A stretch of 6,984 bases of DNA, taken from positions 1 through 6,984 of the forward strand of contig DASC01000187.1 of NCBI GenBank assembly GCA_002503595.1, in the 5' to 3' direction. The notes below the pieces were generated by a model that was not told the DNA's origin, ran no database searches, and saw only the letters and a program-made list of their open reading frames with translations. This document shows, one piece after another, positions 1-6,547 of this stretch. The DNA is from Candidatus Methanogaster sp. UBA203 (GTDB taxonomy: Archaea; Halobacteriota; Methanosarcinia; Methanosarcinales; Methanogasteraceae). Made by a program: the position numbers and the translations under genes. Every line of letters starts with the position of its first letter. Position 1 is the stretch's first letter.

Positions 1-15
1 TTTTTTTCGGTTTTT
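1..15 (+). terminator. T-rich tract, possible terminator of an upstream gene
   Basis: Seven T's (1-7) and five more (11-15) are separated by CGG. Archaeal transcription commonly stops at oligo-T tracts on the coding strand, so this could end a plus-strand gene lying before the window. No upstream gene is visible, so the role is a guess; it could equally be AT-rich promoter-distal DNA. Confidence 0.25.
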
Positions 16-22
16 GTTCAAA

Positions 23-62
23 ACCTAACTTTATTAGGGCAATATTATTGTGTACCTAACTT
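23..62 (+). promoter_or_regulatory. Direct repeat ACCTAACTT x2, candidate operator/promoter region
   Basis: The 9-mer ACCTAACTT occurs at 23-31 and again at 54-62, 31 bp apart, which is close to three helical turns and would place both copies on one DNA face. AT-rich stretches that could act as a TATA element lie between them (TTTATTA at 30-36, AATATTATT at 41-49). This is the only non-coding DNA in front of the operon inside the window, so the operon promoter is expected here or just downstream. Spacing and repeat are seen; regulator binding is inferred and no regulator is identified. Confidence 0.35.
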
Positions 63-75
63 GCCATAACCCAAA

Positions 76-117
76 AGAGTTTTTACTCTATGGTGAACGC
101 ACCCCTGTATAGTATAC
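76..117 (+). promoter_or_regulatory. Three consecutive small inverted repeats in the cobN-like leader
   Basis: Three perfect short dyads lie head to tail. AGAGT-TTTT-ACTCT is at 76-89 (5-bp stem, 4-base loop), GGTG-AACG-CACC at 92-103 (4-bp stem, 4-base loop), and GTATA-G-TATAC at 107-117 (5-bp arms about one base). They end 28 bases before the start codon. If transcribed they could form a string of mini-hairpins; as DNA the GTATAGTATAC palindrome could be an operator or a TATA-like element. No known riboswitch consensus, including the cobalamin box, is recognisable. Confidence 0.35.
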
Positions 118-135
118 CTGAAAAAAATAACAAAA

Positions 136-140
136 GAGGA
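136..140 (+). promoter_or_regulatory. Ribosome binding site of the CobN-like gene
   Basis: GAGGA ends 5 bases before the ATG at 146, within the normal archaeal Shine-Dalgarno spacing. It supports this start, which also gives a well-formed signal peptide. Confidence 0.6.
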
Positions 141-145
141 ATTAA

Positions 146-3100
146 ATGGCAAGAAACGATACGAGAAATGTGCATTCATTCGCACCGATACCGCTGGTTG
201 CAATTCTGTTCATGGTGCTGTTGATTGTGCCGCTATCTGCAACTGCGCAGCCAGAAGGAAACAGGATAATCTTCGTTCTTGGAACGGATGAGAACCGGAA
301 CTCGCTCTATAATGCGTCAGCAAGTACCACGCTCGAAGTTGAGATATATAATGTATCGCAGGCAAAGTTGAAGGACTTTAGCAACGAGAGCGTTGTTTTT
401 CTGGATTCTCTTGACAATGATACTGTTTCGAGCATAAATCAGACAATAAACAGAAGCGCTCATGTCTTTGCATACAATCTAAGCTCGGAGATTGATATCG
501 GAAACGTTCCGGATACAAATATCACCGATTACTGGGCGGCTGGCAGCGATTTTGACATGTTGCAACTGATAAACCATCTTGGCGTGAAATTCTACGGTTT
601 GCAGGTGGTAGATGTCCTGTTCATACTGCAGGAGGATACAATCCACCGTTACTACCTCGAGGAGGCGATGAAGGATTATACCCTTGCGAACACAACGATA
701 AGCCTCACGATCTACAATCGTGATCAGGCGGGAGAGAACAATCTCACATCCTTTGACATCATTGCATTATACCATCTCTCATATCTCCCAGCGGTTCAAG
801 ATCGGCTGGATGAGGCGAACAGCACGAGCAAGACGATGTGGCTTTCCCAGTCTGCCTCCTTATGGGGGGTGAATGTGCCGCAGAACATAGGAAAGCATGC
901 CTATAAGGAATACTGGACACCCAGCGGGATTGAAAACCACCGCCGCATCCTCACCTATATGGCAGTTACGTTGGTGGACGTTGATGAAGAGATAAAACCC
1001 GGAATAAAGCTGCCTCGCAGCGGAATATTCCATCCGGATTATAAACCGGAGTTCCAGCCCTGCAAGGATTGTCTATTCCGGAATCTATCCTCATATATGG
1101 AGTGGTACAACGATACCGGAAAGTACCACCCGGAGAATCCAACGGTCGGTCTCACGCTCTCAAGCTATTACTATGCCAACGGATACTATCTCGCTGATTG
1201 GATCGCAATCATACGGGAGTTTGAGAATAGACGCGTAAACGTGATTCCTATTCTCGATTACACCGATCTCAGAGAGGTCTTCTTCGATGATACCGGGAAC
1301 GCCACGGTTGATGTTGTCCTCTCCTATATGGGGACGTTTCATGGCAGCAGGGCATTCAATCTGAGCGGAATCGCGGAGAGAAAAGAGGTGATTGCACAGC
1401 TTGGCGTGCCATGGATGAATTGTATAACAACGGGACAGACGCCTCCCGAGTGGGCGAACTCGACGATCGGGATTCCTACGTCATATATAGGCTGGGCGGT
1501 TGCGCTTCAGGAACTCGAGGGCTTGGTTGAGCCAATCGTTGTAGGCGGAAGCGTTCCTGACGAGATAACAAACGCAAATATGAAGATTCCAATTCCCGGA
1601 AGGGCGAGTTACGTTGTGAACAGGACTCTGATGTGGACGGATCTTAAGTACCTGGACAACAGCGAGAAAAGGATTGCGCTCATCTATTACTCGTATCCGC
1701 CAGGAAAGTCTGAGATCGGTGCGAGTTACATGGACGTGCCGAGAACGCTTGAGGTGCTCTTGAATGAGATGGACGGTGCCGGCTACGATCTCGGGGGGAA
1801 TTTCACAAAATACAACATCAGCGACCGAAATGATTCGTTGTCAAATAACGGAAGCATCGTTGCCAAACTGATCACACAGGGGCGGAATATCGGCGCATGG
1901 GCGCAGGATGATGTGGATGAACTTGCCAGATCCGGCGCAGTCGTACTGGTTCCGGAAGACGACTATGCCGTGTGGTTTAACGAGTTTCCGAGGGATATGC
2001 GAGATGCGGTGAAAAAAGACTGGGGAGAGCCTCCGGGGGATCAGATGGTGTATACCGCACCAAATGGCAGTAAATACATCGTAATTCCATGTATAAAGTA
2101 TGGGAATGTACTGCTTGCCCCACAGCCGTACCGGGGATACCAGAACAGTGAGAAGCTGCTCTATCACAACTCGAGCCTTCCGCCAAACCACCAGTACATC
2201 GCCTTTTATCTGTGGCTCAAGAAGGGATTCGATGCGTCCGCACTGGTTCACATCGGAACACACGGGACACTGGAATGGCTTCCAGGAAAGCAGGTCGGGC
2301 TTGACGAGCGATCGTGGCCCGAAGCGCTGATACAGGACTTTCCGAATCCGTACATCTACATCGTTGACAATGTCGGCGAGGGAACGCAGGCAAAGAGGAG
2401 GAGTTATTCGGTAATCGTAGACCATGCAACCCCGCCATTCATCCCTGCCGGACTGTACGGCAATTATTCGAACCTTCACCAGGCGATTCATCACTATCTG
2501 CTCGCAAAGGAGAATAACAACACGCTTCTCATGGGAAAGTACATGAACACGAGCATCGGGATCATACACGACACGCGCATCGATGAAGACCTCGGGATAA
2601 ACATCTCTTATGATGTGAGTTTTTCGGAGTTTGAAGATCTGGTAATCTACGGAAAGGTGCACGATTACCTGCACGAGATGATGTATGCGAATATGCCGTA
2701 TGGTCTCAGGATATTTGCAAACCCCATACCTGATGAAAGCGCTGTTGCGCTTGTGAGGGGGATGCTTGGTTCCGAATATATAAAAGACGTGCAGGTGGTG
2801 AATGCATCATGTGATTTCCACGATTCCGAGGAGTTTAACAAGACCGAGTCCTATCGACTGCTCTACAGTGTGCTTGTGGATGGTTGCGATCCGGAAGATG
2901 CCCAGAACGAGATTCTCGGGAATTCATCTCCGGATATTTTCGTGGATCTGGAGATGGCAAAGGAATATTACCAGAACATCCTCGCATCATCTCCAAATGA
3001 GATAAAGAGTCTCATGGACGCACTTAGTGCAAAATACATCATGCCATCTGTCGGCGGGGACGTCCTGAGGACGCCTGATGTTCTGCCGACCGGGAAGAAT

Positions 3101-4807
3101 TTCTATTCGTTTGATCCGAGGACGATTCCCACAGAGGAGGCTTATGCGATCGGAACAGAGACGATGGACGCGCTTCTTGTGGATTACTATGAGAGAAACG
3201 GAGAATTCCCTGAAAAGGTCGCATTTATCCTATGGGGGATAGAAACGATGCGCAATCACGGTATTCCACACTCCCAGATGCTCTATCTCATGGGCGTTGA
3301 ACCGATATGGCGGAGTGATGGCAGGATTCTCTATTACACCAAGCCCAAAGTGGAGAATCTGCACATCATGAACGAGTCCGAGATGACACTGCAACTCACC
3401 GACGGAACAGTGATCACGCGTCCGAGAATCGATATCATCGGTCACAGTTCTGGCTTGCACCGGGATCAGTTCCCATGGCAGATGGATCTTCTCGACGACG
3501 CGGTCAGGATCGTTTCGCAGTTGAACGAAAGCGAAGATCGGAACTACGTGCGGAAGCACTCCCTCGAGCTGAAGGCGTACTACATGGAACTGATGGAGTC
3601 CATGAATGTGACCGTGGACGAGGAAGAAGCCGAGAAGTTGTCGATGTCGCGACTGTTCGGACCGCCTGAAGGGGATTACGGCGTGAGAATTGCGGATGCG
3701 GCATGGGCAAGCGATACATGGGAGAACACAGACAGGATTGCGGACCAATTCATCGAGCGTTCCGGAAACGTGTACATCGATGGCGAGATGTACACAAGTC
3801 CACTCATCTCTGGCGTGGATGTCTTCAAAGCAGCCATAACGGGTACCGATATCGCAGTCTTTGTGCGGAGCAGCAATCTCTACGGCGTTCTGGATGGCGA
3901 TGATCCGTTCCAGTACTTCGGAGGATTGAGTCTGGCGATTGCCCGCGTGAGCGAGGGCGAGCGCCCTGAGATGTGGATAACGAATGCAAGGGATGCCGGC
4001 AATCCACGGATGCAGACATTGGGCGAGTTCATAAACATGGAGATGCGGACACGCATGTTAAATCCGAATTACATCAGGGGCATGATGGAGCATGGTTATG
4101 CCGGAGCAGGGACGCTTTCGGATCATCTGGCGAACCTCTTTGGCTGGGATGTTGTGGATACGCGATTTGTTGACGCTGCCGACTGGAACGAGGCCTACGA
4201 GGTATATATCCTGGATAAATACGATCTCGGAACCAAAGACTGGTTTGATGAGAACAGCCCATGGGCACGTCAGGAAATGATGGCAAGAATGCTCGAAGCG
4301 GCACGGAAGGACTACTGGGCGCCATCGGATGAGGCGAAAGCAGCACTTGCTGAAGAGTATCAACAATCGGTCGAGAAATATGGTCCTTGCTGCTGCATGG
4401 TCTGCTGCGGAAATCCGCTGCTTGACACATACACGAAAGATATGACAAAGGCATATTCGGAATCTCCCCCGGACAGCGAGGCCCATTATGAGCAGCAGGA
4501 CAGCAGTGACGGCACATATCCTCCTGACTGGAACAAGCCTTCCAAAGACGGAGCAACGAATCAGACTGAAACATCGTCTTCGTCAACAGGTGTTGGGATA
4601 ACCGGAGAGGCGGCAGTGAAACCGCCATCGGAAACCCGTCAATCGAGTGACGCCAGTACTGCTGCTGACAAGGTCGAAGGAAAAGTGATGACCGAGATGC
4701 AGACGTCGCCCTCGCCGCCGATATCAGGTGCACCGTTAATGGCAATCGTTGCGGTGATCGTGATCCTCGGACTGATCGGATCAGGGTTGTGGCTTAAACG
4801 GAGATAG
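146..4807 (+). CDS. cobN: Secreted, membrane-anchored CobN/Mg-chelatase H-type protein
   Basis: This 1553-residue protein belongs to the CobN/BchH large-chelatase family, which inserts or removes metal in tetrapyrroles. Residues 1-34 form a signal peptide (Arg3/Arg7, hydrophobic 15-31, cleavage after Ala-Thr-Ala34). Family landmarks follow in order: GIFHPD 293-298, the KRIALIYYSYPPGK region from 508, HIGTHGTLEWLPGKQ 702-716 with His702, His706 and Glu710, then EGTQAKRRSY, GKNFYSFDP 983-991, RPRID 1092-1096 followed by SGLHRDQFP, and NPNYIRGMMEHG from 1306. A CCCMVCC cluster is at 1415-1421. A Ser/Thr/Pro-rich linker (about 1430-1526) leads to one membrane helix ending in KRR. The signal peptide, about 34 N-glycosylation sequons and the tail anchor place the body outside the cell, unlike cytoplasmic B12-synthesis CobN of about 1200-1300 residues. 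It also reads SSNLYGVLDGDD (from 1242) where, as I recall, biosynthetic CobN has a REHDLLD-type stretch. Membership of the HmuS-like branch is inferred; the substrate is unknown and the cobN symbol marks family only. Confidence 0.93.
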   Translation: MARNDTRNVHSFAPIPLVAILFMVLLIVPLSATAQPEGNRIIFVLGTDENRNSLYNASASTTLEVEIYNVSQAKLKDFSNESVVFLDSLDNDTVSSINQTINRSAHVFAYNLSSEIDIGNVPDTNITDYWAAGSDFDMLQLINHLGVKFYGLQVVDVLFILQEDTIHRYYLEEAMKDYTLANTTISLTIYNRDQAGENNLTSFDIIALYHLSYLPAVQDRLDEANSTSKTMWLSQSASLWGVNVPQNIGKHAYKEYWTPSGIENHRRILTYMAVTLVDVDEEIKPGIKLPRSGIFHPDYKPEFQPCKDCLFRNLSSYMEWYNDTGKYHPENPTVGLTLSSYYYANGYYLADWIAIIREFENRRVNVIPILDYTDLREVFFDDTGNATVDVVLSYMGTFHGSRAFNLSGIAERKEVIAQLGVPWMNCITTGQTPPEWANSTIGIPTSYIGWAVALQELEGLVEPIVVGGSVPDEITNANMKIPIPGRASYVVNRTLMWTDLKYLDNSEKRIALIYYSYPPGKSEIGASYMDVPRTLEVLLNEMDGAGYDLGGNFTKYNISDRNDSLSNNGSIVAKLITQGRNIGAWAQDDVDELARSGAVVLVPEDDYAVWFNEFPRDMRDAVKKDWGEPPGDQMVYTAPNGSKYIVIPCIKYGNVLLAPQPYRGYQNSEKLLYHNSSLPPNHQYIAFYLWLKKGFDASALVHIGTHGTLEWLPGKQVGLDERSWPEALIQDFPNPYIYIVDNVGEGTQAKRRSYSVIVDHATPPFIPAGLYGNYSNLHQAIHHYLLAKENNNTLLMGKYMNTSIGIIHDTRIDEDLGINISYDVSFSEFEDLVIYGKVHDYLHEMMYANMPYGLRIFANPIPDESAVALVRGMLGSEYIKDVQVVNASCDFHDSEEFNKTESYRLLYSVLVDGCDPEDAQNEILGNSSPDIFVDLEMAKEYYQNILASSPNEIKSLMDALSAKYIMPSVGGDVLRTPDVLPTGKNFYSFDPRTIPTEEAYAIGTETMDALLVDYYERNGEFPEKVAFILWGIETMRNHGIPHSQMLYLMGVEPIWRSDGRILYYTKPKVENLHIMNESEMTLQLTDGTVITRPRIDIIGHSSGLHRDQFPWQMDLLDDAVRIVSQLNESEDRNYVRKHSLELKAYYMELMESMNVTVDEEEAEKLSMSRLFGPPEGDYGVRIADAAWASDTWENTDRIADQFIERSGNVYIDGEMYTSPLISGVDVFKAAITGTDIAVFVRSSNLYGVLDGDDPFQYFGGLSLAIARVSEGERPEMWITNARDAGNPRMQTLGEFINMEMRTRMLNPNYIRGMMEHGYAGAGTLSDHLANLFGWDVVDTRFVDAADWNEAYEVYILDKYDLGTKDWFDENSPWARQEMMARMLEAARKDYWAPSDEAKAALAEEYQQSVEKYGPCCCMVCCGNPLLDTYTKDMTKAYSESPPDSEAHYEQQDSSDGTYPPDWNKPSKDGATNQTETSSSSTGVGITGEAAVKPPSETRQSSDASTAADKVEGKVMTEMQTSPSPPISGAPLMAIVAVIVILGLIGSGLWLKRR

Positions 4808-4809
4808 CC

Positions 4810-4815
4810 GGAGGA
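4810..4815 (+). promoter_or_regulatory. Ribosome binding site of the DUF2162 gene, unusually close to ATG
   Basis: GGAGGA fills most of the 10-base gap between the chelatase stop and the ATG at 4818. The GGAGG core ends only 3 bases before the ATG, tighter than usual. No better in-frame start follows within the first residues, so the ATG is kept; translational coupling to the upstream gene is likely. Confidence 0.6.
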
Positions 4816-4817
4816 TT

Positions 4818-5522
4818 ATGACAGACACAACCAACTTAGTCGCATTCGGCGTTCTGATCGGAATCGCAGTCCTGGCTCTTAAGACCGGGCTTGGCTGCGG
4901 TTTTGCCAGCCTGAGATGGAAGGAGGTCGCATATCTTGCGACCGTCTATCTCGCGGTCTCGATTGTCGTGGGCTGCCTTGTCGGGGTTATCCCGCTTGAT
5001 CTGACGCAGAACATCCTTGCAGCCGGCGTTGCGATGCATCTCATCATCGCAGCCGGGCTGCTCTACTTTGGGGTCCGAACAAAGAGGAAATGGATATCCT
5101 GCGGGTGCGACATCTCGAGAAAGACGTTTCTCTGGCTCTCTCTTCCGTGTCCTGTCTGCATAGTCGCGCTCTTTCTTGCGTGTACTGTTCTTGCAGGTGC
5201 GATTGACAAAAGCAACATCGTGATCGGCGCAATAGTGGGCGTGGTCTTCTTTGCAGGCATCTGTTTATCCGCCTTCTCGATTGCGTTTCTTGCAGGGAGA
5301 TTCGGCTGCAGGGACCCGTCAGCGCTTGGAACAGCGATGATACTCTTCGGGCTATTCTACCTGCTCTCACCGCTCATAATCCCAGCGTACATGCAGGCTC
5401 AGACGGTTCCGATGCCCGGCATCCGGATGGATGTGGGCGAGACGTTCCTCTCGTTTGCGCTGATGGCTGCGCTCGGCATAACCGGCTTTGTGGGGTACAG
5501 GTACAGACGGTCGAATGAGTGA
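4818..5522 (+). CDS. DUF2162 family polytopic membrane protein, putative transporter
   Basis: This 234-residue integral membrane protein has about seven hydrophobic helices (roughly 8-27, 38-58, 65-86, 104-128, 133-158, 168-190, 208-227). It matches the DUF2162 'predicted transporter' family as I know it, from KTGLGCG (22-28), the CGCDISRKTFLWL stretch (95-107) and PCPVC (110-114). Cysteines 27, 95, 97, 111 and 114 sit in or next to the first and fourth helices. That layout recalls the CcdA/DsbD thiol-electron carriers and, more broadly, the LysE-like metal and amino-acid transporters. It lies 10 bases after the CobN-like gene and before the ExbB-like gene, so it likely works with the surface chelatase. 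Possible jobs are metal or tetrapyrrole transport, or passing reducing power outward; the sequence does not decide between them. Family assignment is fairly secure, function is inferred. Confidence 0.87.
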   Translation: MTDTTNLVAFGVLIGIAVLALKTGLGCGFASLRWKEVAYLATVYLAVSIVVGCLVGVIPLDLTQNILAAGVAMHLIIAAGLLYFGVRTKRKWISCGCDISRKTFLWLSLPCPVCIVALFLACTVLAGAIDKSNIVIGAIVGVVFFAGICLSAFSIAFLAGRFGCRDPSALGTAMILFGLFYLLSPLIIPAYMQAQTVPMPGIRMDVGETFLSFALMAALGITGFVGYRYRRSNE

Positions 5523-5556
5523 GTGATTGCGTGATTGATTAAGTGATTGAGTGATT
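5517..5556 (+). repeat. Short GTGATT repeat array in the intergenic gap
   Basis: GTGATT occurs four times (5523-5528, 5531-5536, 5543-5548, 5551-5556) with 8-, 12- and 8-base steps. The array begins at the stop codon of the DUF2162 gene, within GAGTGAGTGATT. It occupies most of the 66-base gap before the ExbB-like gene. It may be simple slippage-derived DNA, or it may affect translation or spacing between the two genes. Confidence 0.6.
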
Positions 5557-5577
5557 CTAAGGAATTAAAATACTGAA

Positions 5578-5582
5578 AGGAG
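5578..5582 (+). promoter_or_regulatory. Ribosome binding site of the ExbB-like gene
   Basis: AGGAG lies 6 bases before the ATG at 5589, the optimal spacing, and fixes this start after the 66-base gap. Confidence 0.65.
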
Positions 5583-5588
5583 AATAAA

Positions 5589-6206
5589 ATGGACATATCT
5601 TCAGGAATATTTGGAACGATGTTTATGATCTCGAATACGCTGCTCTATCCGGTGGTAATCATCCTGCTCGGACTGATCGCATGGTCGTTTGTCTCGGCAG
5701 GGCAGTTCATATCCGAGTACACATCGAGAAACAGGGATGTGAAACGACTCAAGGCGGGTTGCAGGGATACGAGGGCGAAGATTGAGAACGGTGATTTAAA
5801 CGGGGCGGCAGCAGTGCTCATGGATAGTGGATCAAATGATCTCTTAAAGAAGTTCATAAAAGAGATCTCAGAGATTCTCGGTGCAGGAAATTTTCCGGTC
5901 GAGGCGGAGAAGCTGCTTCAGGACTACGAACTGAAAATTGCCGGTGAACTGACGCAGACGAGGCTGGTGGCGCGGGTTGGTCCGATGCTCGGACTTATGG
6001 GGACGCTGATCCCTATGGGTCCTGCGTTGATGGGGTTATCATCAGGAAACATCCAGCAGCTTGCAGCAAACCTTGTCATCGCATTTGCAACAACGGTTCT
6101 CGGTCTTCTGGCTGGCGGGGTGGCTTACAGCATCCTCTTAATCAAGAAGAAGTGGTATACGCAGGACTTAAGCGACATGGAGTATGTTGTGGAGGTATTG
6201 AAGTGA
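5589..6206 (+). CDS. MotA/TolQ/ExbB proton channel family protein
   Basis: This 205-residue inner-membrane protein is of the ExbB/TolQ/MotA type, the stator of proton-driven motors that power TonB, Tol or flagellar systems. Three hydrophobic helices (about 17-38, 131-150, 159-185) flank a charged cytoplasmic loop (about 45-125), the usual ExbB order. The family signature is clear in the second half: VGPMLGLMGTLIPMG (130-144), then a Gly-Asn loop and LVIAFATTVLGLLAGGVAY (162-180). Thr168/Thr169 fall at the conserved polar position of the third helix. It is slightly shorter than E. coli ExbB (about 244 residues). The next gene overlaps its stop by 4 bases and encodes the probable ExbD-type partner. 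With no outer membrane expected in an archaeon, the motor probably drives the neighbouring surface chelatase or DUF2162 rather than a TonB receptor; that part is inference. Confidence 0.93.
   Translation: MDISSGIFGTMFMISNTLLYPVVIILLGLIAWSFVSAGQFISEYTSRNRDVKRLKAGCRDTRAKIENGDLNGAAAVLMDSGSNDLLKKFIKEISEILGAGNFPVEAEKLLQDYELKIAGELTQTRLVARVGPMLGLMGTLIPMGPALMGLSSGNIQQLAANLVIAFATTVLGLLAGGVAYSILLIKKKWYTQDLSDMEYVVEVLK
6191..6196 (+). promoter_or_regulatory. Ribosome binding site that fixes the GTG start of the DUF2149 gene
   Basis: GGAGGT, a near-perfect archaeal Shine-Dalgarno, lies inside the end of the ExbB-like gene, 6 bases before GTG 6203. It argues against the upstream in-frame ATG at 6152, whose extra 17 residues (Cys- and Gly-containing) look like out-of-frame reading of the ExbB tail. 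Confidence 0.8.
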
Positions 6207-6544
6207 GATCAACCCGGAAGCGGATCGTTCTGGATGAGGAGGAGGATCCACTGGGTGGCGTTGCAAACCTCTTCGATGCCGCGATGGTATTTGCTGTCGC
6301 GCTCCTTGTTGCGCTCGTTGTCTCCTACAACGTGCCGGAACTGCTTGACGCTGATGCGAGCGTAACAATTGTCAAGAACCCGGGAGACCCGAATATGCAG
6401 GTGATAATCAAGGATAAGGAGACGATAAAGGTTATGAATATGACCGAACAGCTCATGGGTGGTCAGGGATCAAAGATCGGGACCGCATACCGGCTTGAGA
6501 CCGGAGAGGTGATATATATGCCTGAGAATGGGACTGGTGAGTAG
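6203..6544 (+). CDS. DUF2149 family protein, ExbD-like single-helix partner
   Basis: This 113-residue protein is read from GTG 6203, which overlaps the ExbB-like stop as GTGA. It has a basic then acidic N-terminus (RSTRKRIVLDEEEDPLGG), one membrane helix at about 24-43 (FDAAMVFAVALLVALVVSY) and a small extracytoplasmic domain of about 70 residues rich in Val, Ile, Lys and Met. The DPLGGVANLFDAAMVFAVALL run is the part I recognise as DUF2149. Size, topology, gene position after ExbB and an aspartate (Asp25) at the start of the helix all parallel ExbD/TolR, whose helix aspartate carries protons. Tight coupling to the ExbB-like gene suggests fixed stoichiometry in one complex. Two sequons (NMT about residue 79 and NGT near the C-terminus) fit an outside location. 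DUF2149 membership is fairly sure; the ExbD-equivalent role is inferred. Confidence 0.9.
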   Translation: MRSTRKRIVLDEEEDPLGGVANLFDAAMVFAVALLVALVVSYNVPELLDADASVTIVKNPGDPNMQVIIKDKETIKVMNMTEQLMGGQGSKIGTAYRLETGEVIYMPENGTGE

Positions 6545-6547
6545 CAG

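Noticed and set aside
16..145. Cobalamin riboswitch in front of the CobN-like gene
   Set aside because: The leader is short and AT-rich and shows no B12-box-like sequence; the only structures are three 4-5 bp dyads.
1841..2674. A 277-residue open frame on the minus strand opposite the chelatase gene
   Set aside because: It lies wholly opposite the most conserved CobN block (HIGTHG, EGTQAKRRSY). Its translation is rich in Arg, Val, Ile, His and Cys with no domain, as expected for a shadow of the real frame.
3230..3748. A 172-residue minus-strand open frame
   Set aside because: It is the antisense of the conserved RPRID...SGLHRDQFP region; nothing in it resembles a protein family.
4074..4745. 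Minus-strand open frames of 223 and 142 residues opposite the end of the chelatase gene
   Set aside because: The translations are Ser/Arg/Pro/Cys-rich with no recognisable motif, have no ribosome site, and overlap each other and a confident gene.
146..4807. Calling the first gene a genuine B12-biosynthesis cobaltochelatase
   Set aside because: The signal peptide, sequon density, tail anchor, lack of an ATPase partner and presence of motor genes all argue for an extracytoplasmic role; only the family membership is kept.
5561..5573. Internal promoter before the ExbB-like gene (TTAAAATA at 5565-5572)
   Set aside because: The AT-rich box is about 17 bases from the ATG, too close for an archaeal TATA box serving a transcript that includes the ribosome site at 5578.
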